From: Helochares maculicollis
Lineage: Eukaryota; Arthropoda; Insecta; Coleoptera; Hydrophilidae
NCBI GenBank assembly: GCA_033557835.1
Contig: JAWQRO010000367.1
Span: 1 to 41,318 of the forward strand
Direction of reading: 5' to 3'
DNA length: 41,318 bases
Position numbers and translations under genes: made by a program. The notes under the pieces are model-generated. The model saw only the letters and a program-made list of their open reading frames with translations, did no database searches and was not told the origin of the DNA. Shown in pieces: positions 1 to 9,789 of this stretch. The first letter of the stretch is position 1; every line of letters starts with the position of its first letter.

Positions 1-6
1 TTTAGT

Positions 7-12
<6 letters not shown>

Positions 13-60
<48 letters not shown>
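13..60. repeat. (AT)n microsatellite
   Basis: An uninterrupted alternating AT run follows a short T-rich leader at the left edge of the window. It is a simple-sequence repeat with no other signal. Confidence 0.97.
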
Positions 61-62
<2 letters not shown>

Positions 63-164
63 TTTATTTTTCATAGCGTATTTTATTTGTTTGTTGTTAG
101 TTTTATGATTAAAACGCTATTTAGTAGCTAAAGATGTTAATCTTTATAAACAATTATTGTAATT

Positions 165-335
165 TAAAAATCTGGAATCACTTTTTCTGGTTCATAGTAT
201 AAATTATTTCTCAAGTTTGTCAGCTTTTCTAATTGCATTTATATTTTTGACGAAGATTGTCTGAATAATGATAATCATAGACTTACTTGATTAGGGCAAA
301 AATAGTTGCATAATCAATTATCTGCACAAAAACTC
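165..335 (+). repeat. Partial third copy of an arm segment of the large inverted repeat
   Basis: This stretch aligns in direct orientation with left-arm positions about 1768-1930 and in inverted orientation with right-arm positions about 5225-5395. Shared landmarks are the blocks around tttctaattgcat and caaaaac-ctg. At its left end (ctttttctggttcatag) it resembles the right-arm version more than the left-arm version. It stops exactly where the left arm begins, so the left boundary of the big repeat abuts a fragment of itself. This could reflect a nested insertion or unequal exchange. Confidence 0.7.
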
Positions 336-889
336 TGATGTATAGCAAATGAGTCAGCAATCATTTAGACGAGAATAAAATAACTGCAATTTGGAATCTG
401 AATTAAATTAATTACGTTTACTCTCATCGAGAATATTGTTACACTTGTCCAAAAACAATGCGTATTTTAAGACATTATTCAGACTAGCTTTAAAAGGAAA
501 CCCCTTGATTTTATTGGTTTTTATTTATGAGCCTTGCCTGACTGATGCATTGACTGACCGAATGACTTATTCGCAGCCCAAACCTCTGAACCGAGCAGAG
601 TGAAATAGAGTTGGGTTTAAATAAAGAAGGAGTTTTAGAAATTCCTTTTTTAAAGGAGTGAAAATTAGAGTAGGACGACTCATATCCGGATGACTTGAAA
701 ATTTTTTTTAGCCTTTGTTCATAATAAAGAGACCATTACTTGTATGAGTTTTTAATGAAACCAATCATTAAAGGGTTTTATTGCCTCTACTTATATTTTT
801 GCCCACCGTGAGAATATTTAGAGAATTATTTTAACAATCGTAGAATATTAAAGTAAGCAACGTATCTATAGCACAATTGTTTTGACCTA

Positions 890-1087
890 CTATCCAAGGG
901 TGATATTTATACATCGGATTTTCTTTACCCTATTACACTGATCTATGGTGCCCGCTAACAAAATATTATCACCATGAAAAAATAGGAGACATTTTTCGAT
1001 TTGATAATCCATGTAGATAAAAACATTTTTTAGATAGCGAGAGCTATTTTTATATGAGGCATAAATTACGATAATACTATCAATCAA
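890..1087 (-). pseudogene. 65-codon arm reading frame, left copy
   Basis: This frame encodes a peptide containing YASYKNSSRYLKNVF and GDNILLAGTIDQCNR, with a near-identical counterpart in the right arm. The family is not recognised. The first codon is TTG rather than ATG. Upstream in the same frame the sequence stays coding-like (ISDTEP.LQQI) until a TAG that is present in both arms, so the frame may be the tail of an older gene that was already broken before the arms duplicated. Of about 12 base differences between the arms here only two are silent, which is what neutral drift gives. I do not think it is a working gene. Confidence 0.3.
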
Positions 1088-1607
1088 TCTAGGCTATGAT
1101 ATTCTTTTGACGATTTGCTGCAGTATTGGTTCAGTATCTGAGATGAGTCGGAAGAGAGAACGAGACCTTAAAAAATTCACCTGCCATACTTATTTGATTT
1201 TTTCTAGCTGGTACGAATTCTATTAAATTCCTAAACATAGGGTTTATTTGCAGTAAACTCTTTAAATATCTCATAGCAAACGTTTCTTCAAAGTTTAAAT
1301 ACATTACTTAATCTTTATCTTCAGATTTAAAGAACTTGTGATTGATAATCAAAGCTGTAATCAAAACAATGGGTGATTTTGGCCCATCTTAATTTGATTA
1401 GCCGCGAGAAACATTACATTTCAAGACCAAAACTAAATAAAAGCAATATGTCTTTGCTTGAGGGTTTCTTTACTTAATTTTAATTAACCAAGAAGTAAAT
1501 GCGTGAAAATTAGTTCACCTTTTGTAAATGTTTGTAAGTCTTAAAAATTGTTGATGCTATGTATCAAAATATATTTGTTGTTCTTTAAAATCAAAACATT
1601 CAGTCTT

Positions 1608-1815
1608 AAACTGTTTTAGGCAATTTCAACTCATGGACGGGCGCAGGAGTAATTTTACAAAAAATCGATGGATCAAAATTCGTTGATTCTATGGTTAAAA
1701 AGAAATCTCTTTGTTGACGCCCCAAAAACCAAGCGATTGCATAAACCACAAAACGCGTCTAAAATCAATTTGTTTGATTTATAGTACGAAGTATTTCTGA
1801 AGTTTGTTAGCTTTT
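1608..1815 (-). pseudogene. Frameshifted left-arm copy of the 72-codon reading frame
   Basis: Reverse-complement reading gives LTNFRNTSYYKSNKL, then CNRLVFGAST, then a shift of frame, then the shared C-terminal VHELKLPKTV and stop. It is the degenerate partner of 5325-5543. Unknown function. Confidence 0.25.
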
Positions 1816-2262
1816 CTAATTGCATTAATATTTGTAACGAAGATTGTATGAATAGAGATAATGATCGACTAGCTTGATTCGGGCTAAAAGAGTTACATAA
1901 TCGATTATCTGCGCAAAAACCCTGACTAACTGCTGATTTTTTTAGTAACGAGTAATTTGATGATTGAAGTTAGATGTTTCAAAAGAATCTGATCAAATAA
2001 TTATTTAATTCATCAATTTAATGAATTAAAATGAGAGATAAAAGTTGGTAGATTTAAGACAGTTTGGGCTGATAAAATAAAGAAACTTCAGGTCTGAAGA
2101 ACTACATTATGGATCATTTCTAGAAAAGGAAACCGTTTCATGTTTGAATTTTTATTAACAACGTTTTTCTAATTAAATTTTCAGGCTAAAACACGTTTGT
2201 AGGGACTTTAAATGCTTGAGTTCACTGAGACACCTATTCTTTTATATTATAATTTTCAGTTT

Positions 2263-4867
2263 TTCAGTTTTCCAGAGACTGTTCTTTAATTAAACAAAAG
2301 ATTATATATATAGATAGATAGTGTATTTGTTACAATTTTTACTTCGATTTAATATGTTGCTTCTTTCTATTAAAATAAATACATGTATACGTATTAAAAA
2401 GAGGGGGTGGTTTAGCGTCTACAAAATGCTTTATTGTATGACGTCTGTTTAGTATGACGTGTTTGTCCTTTCCTTTCGATATCATTATAAACGAATTCCA
2501 TTGTATCAACAATGCATACAACAAAAAATACAAATAATTCATAGAAATCTTTTAGTGTTGCGAAAGGGACAACGTAAACGTAAGTTCAAATTACATCTGG
2601 CAGTACGAACACAGAAAAATTAACAATTTATTCCCATTTAACAAGACTCGCATAGAGCGATTTGAATAATCTGACTATAACATAATTTTTCCTATAAATT
2701 CCAACTGAATTTTCATGATCTCATTATCTTAATTTCTCCATTAGAGAACTTTCAAGATCAAATAAGTAATGCATATTCCGCTTCTTGTTACACGTGCAGC
2801 TTCCGTGTCTTGCTGAAAGGAGAGGAAATCTGGGAAATATATCCTTTTTATACAGATTCAGAGAGGCAAAAGTTAACCACGCACAAAACATATTTTCGCC
2901 GTTTGGGGAGCACAATGCGAAAATTAATTGCTTTGGTATCCGGACGTATTTAATCAAACGCTTTTGATACAATGATCTCTCCTCTTTGTGAACATTCCAG
3001 AATTGAATTCGATGTCTTGATAGTAGTTTCGCAGCCGTAGCTTGATTTATGTACTTCTTGAATACACCTAGTAAACATATCTATTTATTCATATGCTAAG
3101 CCCGTTGATTCTGCAATCGAAAGAAAATAGTTAGTTGAAATTTCACCGTTTTGCACTTCCCCACAAATAAAAGATAACAAAGTGGAGGAACATCAATTTT
3201 AAATGCATGGATATCTACGAGTTTGAGCAGCACCATTAAGTCTGCCAGACAGTGGCGGATAAAGTAGGAAGACATCGGTCTCGGTGATGTCAAGCCCATA
3301 GTGCAATTGCCAAGGGCTGCCGCAAATGCAAATGTGGATCTTTGTATTCACGGATGCTTGGCGTGAATATTCGGGCTCTGGGTTTACCTGCATTACCCAG
3401 GAGCACACGAATGCCAAATGCTGCTATAATTACATATTGATTCGTCTGGTGCGATCCTCCGAATAAATCGCCTATATTCTCCGGAAACTCGTCGTAGACG
3501 TTGTTTTCGCGATGAACTCGCAAATGTCCGTCGTCGCATCTCTTTTGACATTCCTTACACGTAGCTCTAACTAGAAAGTAGTAATATCATCCCCGTAGCC
3601 AGAGGTGGTGGGAATCAAGTTCCGATGCAAGCAAGAAGTCCATTCCAACAATCTTGCCAGCAGTGGAAGTTGGCGGAGGCGAGAGATCATCATCTCGGGT
3701 CTCTCATGCTGCTACGTCCGCTTTAATAAGACGCCGGAGGGTACGTACCTCCGCCAGCGCGTATTGATCATGCGGTGGCAGCAACCCAGCTTCAACCCCT
3801 CGAGTGCGAGCGGACAAAGTTTCACTTCGCTCCCTTTCACTATCCGAAAGGGCCAGCCAGCCCTGATTTACGCACATGAGGGTGGACCTAGCACCATTTA
3901 TTTTATCGAGTCCTTCGCCTGTTAGTATTTTGCAATGAAAGATAATTAAAAATCGATGTCGTTTTTTACAACGTTTTAATATAAACATTTTAGGCCGAAT
4001 TTCGCGCAGGAAAATTCTACAAGCCAATTTTTACAACAAACCTATATATTCTCACAGTTTAAACTGACAGTTAGGGAGCAATACACATGTCGCCCCTTAT
4101 ATAGAACATAGCAAAGCACTTCCTTTCAACGTATTTCCCTAACGCGAGATATCGTTGTCATCTATAGAGGCGTTTTCATTTAATGAAACTCCAACTTTCC
4201 TGCCTTTATACAGCTGAAACGTTGTCACGTGAAGAGATATAATACCCAGAGAAATTCAAAAGTAATTTCAGTATATGTATGACATATTTTCTAATTTCCA
4301 ACGACGTTAAAAAATCATTATTGGTTAATTTTGTATTGTTTAATAAGATCCAACATCACAACAGTAATTAATGAATGAGATGTTTCATACAGATTTACAC
4401 TTGCAACAAACAACTGCACTAAAATAAATTAGGATTATATTACTGGTAAAACTGTTGTCCTAAAACATGATACTTACAATCTATTCAATTGTCTTTATAA
4501 ATTGCCATTGGAATAATTTGCTATCTTTCCATTAAAAATTTATATTCGGCACTTAAAATTCTAGGCATTTAGAATAAATGAGGAGTTCACGACGAACGAA
4601 ATAGATTTTGTATGCAGCGTTACCTCCCATCGCTTTACAATAAAAGTCAGAAACAAAGCAATTTGTAAAACCTGTCTCAAATAGAAGATGTCTAAGATAA
4701 AAAAAGTTAATTTTAGTATCGATGTTAGCTGGTTAATTCAATTGGTCAGAGAGGCAATTTCTTTATTATAATCTCTTGTTTAATTAAAGATGTGTGTAAA
4801 ATAATCGTTTACATTTAAAAACAGTTTCTGGAAAACTGCTTTTGTGGGAGGAGACAAAAAATAAGAA
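2263..4867. other. Single-copy spacer between the inverted arms
   Basis: AT-rich at both ends, with a clearly GC-richer core at about 3200-3930. In the core both strands carry open frames of 70-110 codons (for example plus 3605-3925 and minus 3704-4027), none with a recognisable domain. Opposing open frames are a consequence of the base composition and are not reported as genes. Nothing identifies the core as transposase or host gene. It could be captured host DNA. Confidence 0.5.
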
Positions 4868-5324
4868 CAAGATTACAATATAAAAGAGTAGGTGTCTCAG
4901 TGAACTCAAGCATTTTAAGACAATACAAACGTGTTTTAGCCTAAAAATTTAATTAGAAAAACGTTGCTAATAAAAATTCAAACTTGAAAGGTTTTCTTTT
5001 TTTACAAATGATCCAAAATGTAGTTCTTCAGACCTGAAGTTTCTTTATTTTATCAGCTCAAACTGTCTTAGATGCAACAAACAAAATCAACTGAAAATCT
5101 ACCAACTCTAATCTCTCATGTTAATTCATTAAATTGATGAATTAAATAATTATTTTATCAGATTCTTTTCAAACATCTAACTACAATCATCAAATTACTC
5201 ATTATTAAAAAAATGCGCAGTTAAACAGGGTTTTTGCGTAGATAATTGATTATGTAGCTCTACTTGCCCTAATAAAGCTAGTCGATTATTATCATCACTC
5301 ATACCATCTTCGTTAGAAATATTA

Positions 5325-5543
5325 ATGCAATTAGAAAAACTAACAAACTTTAGAAATAATTCGTGCTATAAACCAGAAAAAGTAATTTCAGATGCGTTTT
5401 ATGGTTTTTGCAATCGCTTTATTTTTGGGGCACCAAAAAAGAGATTTTTTTTAGCTATAGAACCAACGAATTTTGATCCATCGATTGCTTGTAAAATTAC
5501 TCCTGCGCCCGTCCATGAGTTGAAATTGCCTAAAACAGTTTAA
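5325..5543 (+). pseudogene. 72-codon arm reading frame, right copy
   Basis: The peptide begins with LEKLTNFRNNSCYK and ends with TPAPVHELKLPKTV before a stop. The left arm carries the equivalent peptide (LTNFRNTSYYKSN... VHELKLPKTV) on the minus strand at about 1608-1815, but interrupted by a frameshift in the middle. The product is not recognised. The conserved C-terminus and stop hint at descent from a real coding sequence of the element, but that is inference. Confidence 0.25.
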
Positions 5544-6122
5544 GACTGAATTTTTTGATTTTAAAGAACAACAAATATATTTTGAGCCGTAGCATCAACA
5601 ATTTTTAAGACTTACAAACATTTATAAAAGGGGAACTAATTTTGGCGCATTTACTTCTTGGTTAATTAAAATTAAGTAAAGGTACCCTAAAGTAAAGACC
5701 AATTGTTTTAATTTTGTTTTAGTACTAATGTGCGGTTCTAGCAACTTGAAAGTAATTTTGTAACTTCACGGAGCCTTGAAATTTTATGTTTCGCATGACC
5801 AGTAAAATTAAGTTTGATCAAAGACACCAATTCTTTTGATTAAGCTTGTAATTATCAATCACAAGTTTTTTAAATCTGAAGATGAAGATTTAGTAATGTA
5901 TTTAAACTTTGGAGAAACGTTTGCTCGGAAAAACTATGAGATATTTTAAGAGTTTACTACAAATAAACTCTATGTTTAGGAATTCAATAGAAATTCTACC
6001 AGCTAGAAAAAATCAAATAAATATGGCAAGTAAATCTCTTAAGGTCTCGTTCTCTCTTCAGCCTCATCTCAGATACTGAATCAAAACTGCAGCAAATCGC
6101 TAAAAAAACTGCATAGCCCAGA

Positions 6123-6320
6123 TTGATTGATCATATTATCGCAATTTATGCCTCATATAAAAATAGTTCTCGCTATCTAAAAAATGTTTTTATCTACATG
6201 AATCGTCAAATTGAAAAATTTCTCCTATTTTTTCTTGGTGATAATATTTTGTTAGCGGGCACCATAGATCAGTGTAATAGGGCAAAGAAAATGCGATGTA
6301 TAAATATCACCCTTGGATAG
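6123..6320 (+). pseudogene. 65-codon arm reading frame, right copy
   Basis: This is the counterpart of the frame at 890-1087, with eight amino-acid differences over 65 residues and the same terminal LG then stop. The preceding in-frame TAG is shared with the other copy. No membrane segment, signal peptide or catalytic motif is evident. It is listed because it is the longest frame kept open in both arms, not because expression is supported. Confidence 0.3.
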
Positions 6321-6885
6321 TAGGTCAAAACGATGCTATAGATACGTTGCTAGCTTTAATATTCAACGATTGTTAAAATAATTATCTAAGTATTCTCACA
6401 GTGGGCAAAAATATAAGTAGAGACAATAAAACCCTTTAATAATTGGTTTCATTAAAAACTCATACAAATAATGGTCTCTTTATTATGAACAAAGACTAAA
6501 AAAAGTCTAATTTTCAAGTCATCTGGATATGAGTCGTCTTACTCTAATTTCCACTCCTTTAAAACAGGAATTTATAAAACTCCTTCTTTATTTAAACCCA
6601 ACTCTATTTCACTCTGCTTGCTTCAGAGGTTTGGGCTGCGAATAAGTCATTCGGCCAGTCTATGCATCAGTCAGGCAAGGCTCATAAATAAAAACCAATA
6701 AAATCAAGGGTTTTCTTTTTAAAGCCAGTCTGAATAATGTTTTAGAATACGCATTGTTTTTGGACAAGTGTAACAATATTCTCGATGAGAAAAAACGTAA
6801 ATAATTTAATTCAGATTCTAAATTGCTGCAGTTATTTTGTTCTCGTCTAAATAACTGCTGACTCATTTGCTATACATTAGAATTA

Positions 6886-8577
6886 TGTATTAATTCAGTA
6901 ATGAACGTGTCGATGATAGATGTGCCCACAATTTTAATGGGATTTCGTACTGGGGATTATTGCAAATAATTTACAGAGGATGAAACAGGTATTATGTACC
7001 GCTTACGCTTCACTTTTCTATGATTGTTTGCTAAGCTAGTGTAGATACCATAGATTGCGCTTATAAGTAATTTGTGCTTTGAGAATTGTGAAGCCTCAAA
7101 ATGTTATTTTATTTAATTGAGAACAGCAATGCTCATGTCACGAAGCCGTATTATTGCACTACCTAGAAGCAATAATTGAGTTAATGACATTTGTTGGTCG
7201 ATTTAACACTGGTTTTGCAATGCAATTGTTGTCTACTCTATGATAGTATTATTATAACTCTTTTAGATTTCAGTTTTGAGCTTCGCTGACACAATAGAAG
7301 ATACAAAAGTCCAAATGAAATAAGCGTATATGAAATAAACATATAAGTTATACCGCCAAGAAAAAAGTTTTTTCAATTTCATATAGGATTGTGCAAATGA
7401 ACTCGTTTTCTATGACACCTCGTTTCTATAGATTAGTAAAATCTTGTGTAGCGCATATAAGTATTGTAAAGTTTACCTAGCGTATCTCAATTTTTTTATT
7501 GTTTGAGTTGAATTAAAAAATTTTAAAAACAAAAAAGACTGTCATTTGTAGCAGCGAACATTTCTACTCTGTGAGGTCTCTGAATTGAACATTACGTTTT
7601 GTCAGATGATGTACGATTCATTACTGAAGTTATAATGCAAACTCTCTTAACTAAAAATCATGGTTATCTCCAGAATATTGCAGCGAAATTTTTTGAAAGA
7701 ATATAGTGAAGCCCAGATACTTCTTCAAAATTTCAAACTTCAGCCCTGAAAAAACATACACTCTGTTATCAATTTTTCACAATTTAATTTACATAACAAT
7801 TTAATCAGTTTGACAATTTAATCAGCGTCCTCAAAGTTAAGTGCCTCGAGTACGTAGTTGGGCTATTATTCTATTTTATATGTCATAAAACCTCTACACC
7901 TGAGACAAATCTTTAACCAGTTTCAGTATTAATCTTATCAAAAACTTTCTACTAATCTAATCGATTAGTAAACACAATTCGCTAGTTCATTAAATTATGC
8001 GAGTTTGTTTTTATATAACTGTCAATTTTGCATACTTTGGAATAATCCGCAAATCTCATATATGCTAAAGTTGGTTTGCTAATACCCATTCAGCTTAAGT
8101 TAAACGACATTTCGGCTTTACGCTTCCGTTAGTTAGAAAGATAGAATCTTTGGCTGTGTCCGAAAGACACTTCTTATTCACCGTGCCAAATCGAATTGCT
8201 TTAGTATTTCAAGTACTCTTTTTTACATTTTATGAGATATTTCGTTAGCACCAAAACTTGATATTCAGAATAAACTAAAAGATGTAATGAGAGATTTTAT
8301 TCAAGATCAGCTTAAGAGTAAATAAATGGTTTTGTAAATTCTTTTACTTCATCAATAATAACCTTTAGATTTAGAAACGCTTTTCTATTTCTTGTGCTTA
8401 AATTAATGAGAGATCTCAGCAATTGCATCAACAGTGCTTGACATAAATCTATTAATCCAATTCTCACTCAGAACTCAATGAAATTTATGGACATTGGCTT
8501 GACACATATTTCTTTGAACAGAGAATTAACATGGTTAATTGAGAAATTGCATCAAATGTTTTCAAGATACATTTCTA
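6886..8577. other. AT-rich non-coding DNA
   Basis: No convincing reading frame, RNA gene or transposon end seen. Only short local repeats of the type caatttaatcag occur near 7795-7830. Confidence 0.6.
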
Positions 8578-9787
8578 TTGGGTTGGCAACTAAGAAATTG
8601 CGGAGTTTTTTAGAAAATCAAAAACAATTTTTTCATTAAACTAAATCATTTTATTCTGTAATGTATTGCCCATTTTGATCAATGACCTTTTGCTATATTT
8701 CAGGCAGCGTCATAGTCCCACGCTTATAAAATTTCTGGTTTTTATTAGCAAAAACCTGAATCGGGTACACCTGACACCATCATCATTATTGAATTTTTTA
8801 CCATTCAAGGAGTTTTGTAAAGATCGAAACAAAAAGTAAGCAGATGGAGCAAGGTCAGGACTATATGATGGATGTGGCAAAACATCCCAACCAAGCTCCG
8901 ATAATTTTTGCCAAGTGCTCAAAGATGTGTGTGGCCTTGCATTGTCCTGATGGAATACAACCCTTTTTCGATTTGTCAATTCGGGCCGCTTTTCTTCAAC
9001 TGCATTGTTTAATTTTGTTAGTTGTTCAATTTAGACATCGGAAGTGATCGTAAGGTTGAGTGGTAACAGTTCAAAATAGACAATTCCTTTGTAGTCCCAC
9101 CAAACGGATAACAAAACCTTCTTTTGATGAATATCAGCTTTTGATGTTGTTTGAGTTGGTTCACCTGGCATGCTCCACGATGTTTTACTCTTAATATTGT
9201 TGTAAACAACCCATTTTTCATCTCCAGTTGTCAGTTGTTTTAAAAATGGATCAATTTCATTACGTTTCTTTAGCAAATCGCAGCTGTTAATGCGTTGCGT
9301 TAAATGCGTTTCTTTCAGTTCGTGAAGGACCCATGTATCGAGTTTTTGAACATAGACAAGTTGTTTTAAGTAATTTTCAATGCATGTATGTGATACATGA
9401 AGCTTCTCTGCAATCTCACGTGTTGTACTGTGACGATCTGAATCGATTATTGCTTCGTATAGGACGTTATCAACTTCAACTGGACGACCAGAGCGTTTTT
9501 CATCTTTGAGTGAAAAATTGCCAGGACGAAATTTGGCAAACCAATTTTGGCACTGCCGTTCTTTTAAGGGTTTAAAAGCAAAATATGACGAAAATGTTTC
9601 TTTTGATTTTTCATTTTCCAAGGCCAAACGATCAAACCGATCAAAAAAAATTTTTTACTGATTGACAGCTAAATTGCCAACTATCAAATAACAAAATGTG
9701 ATTTACATTTGTACTACGTCTGCAAATCTAAAAATTCAACTGAAGCCATCTATGAGTGAAATCTGCAATTACTTAGTGGCCCCCTAA
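8578..9787 (-). mobile_element. mariner element, mellifera-like terminal repeats
   Basis: Terminal inverted repeats are visible: the low-coordinate end reads ttgggttggcaactaag and the other end, in reverse complement, begins ttaggg and continues gccactaagtaattgcag. A TA dinucleotide flanks each end (8576-8577 and 9788-9789), the expected target-site duplication of Tc1/mariner elements. Length is 1210 bases, slightly short of the usual 1.25-1.3 kb. The transposase lies on the minus strand. The TIR motif is typical of the mellifera subfamily, as I recall it. Confidence 0.93.
8651..9627 (-). pseudogene. mariner transposase pseudogene, catalytic Asp3 replaced by Ala
   Basis: This would be a DD34D cut-and-paste transposase acting on the flanking terminal repeats. 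In order it shows the helix-turn-helix part (KERQCQNWFAKF, SGRPVEVD), the first catalytic Asp in TTGDEKWVVYNN, the block VLLSVWWDYKGIVYFELLP, the second Asp in FHQDNARPHTS, and HPSYSPDLAPS. The third catalytic Asp, expected 35 residues after the second in PSDY, is Ala here (PSAYFLF). One in-frame stop follows TSDV near 9030. A frameshift near 8790 separates the body from a normal C-terminus ending NGQYITE. The N-terminal 20 or so residues of the family appear missing and no ATG is in place. It is among the best preserved transposases in the window, but inactive by several criteria. Confidence 0.9.
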
Positions 9788-9789
9788 TA

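Larger units (their letters stand above)
336..2262 (+). repeat. Left arm of a large imperfect inverted repeat
   Basis: Read in reverse complement, this arm matches 4868-6885 nearly end to end. The outer boundary is recognisable as gtatagcaaatgagtcagc near 344, matching gctgactcatttgctatac near 6856-6874. The inner boundary is recognisable as actgagacacctattctttt near 2225, matching the complementary block near 4890. In a 198-base stretch compared by eye (890-1087 against 6123-6320) I count about 12 differences, roughly 94% identity. Small indels make the two arms differ in length by about 90 bases. Boundaries are good to about 10 bases. Confidence 0.9.
336..6885. mobile_element. Candidate foldback-type element (two 2 kb inverted arms plus 2.6 kb spacer)
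   Basis: The sequence shows two roughly 2 kb arms in inverted orientation around a single-copy spacer. Known elements of this shape are the foldback (FB, Galileo-like) DNA transposons, whose terminal inverted repeats may be kilobases long with internal subrepeats. Polintons also have long inverted ends but are far larger. No transposase, integrase or polymerase reading frame was recognised in spacer or arms, so assignment to a class is inference. A segmental inverted duplication is the main alternative. A simple assembly duplicate is unlikely, because the arms have diverged by several percent. Confidence 0.4.
4868..6885 (-). repeat. Right arm of the large imperfect inverted repeat
   Basis: This is the reverse-complement partner of the left arm, separated from it by a spacer of about 2.6 kb. 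Its outer end (tttgctatacatta, about 6866-6880) mirrors the start of the left arm. Immediately outside, the two flanks diverge and no convincing target-site duplication is visible, partly because the left flank is itself repeat-derived. Confidence 0.9.

Noticed and set aside
2724..2972. Opposing short open frames in the left part of the spacer
   Set aside because: No motif, overlapping on both strands, composition like surroundings.
3605..4027. Overlapping 106- and 107-codon open frames on opposite strands in the spacer
   Set aside because: They overlap on opposite strands in a GC-richer patch, have no recognisable domain and no context, so composition explains them.
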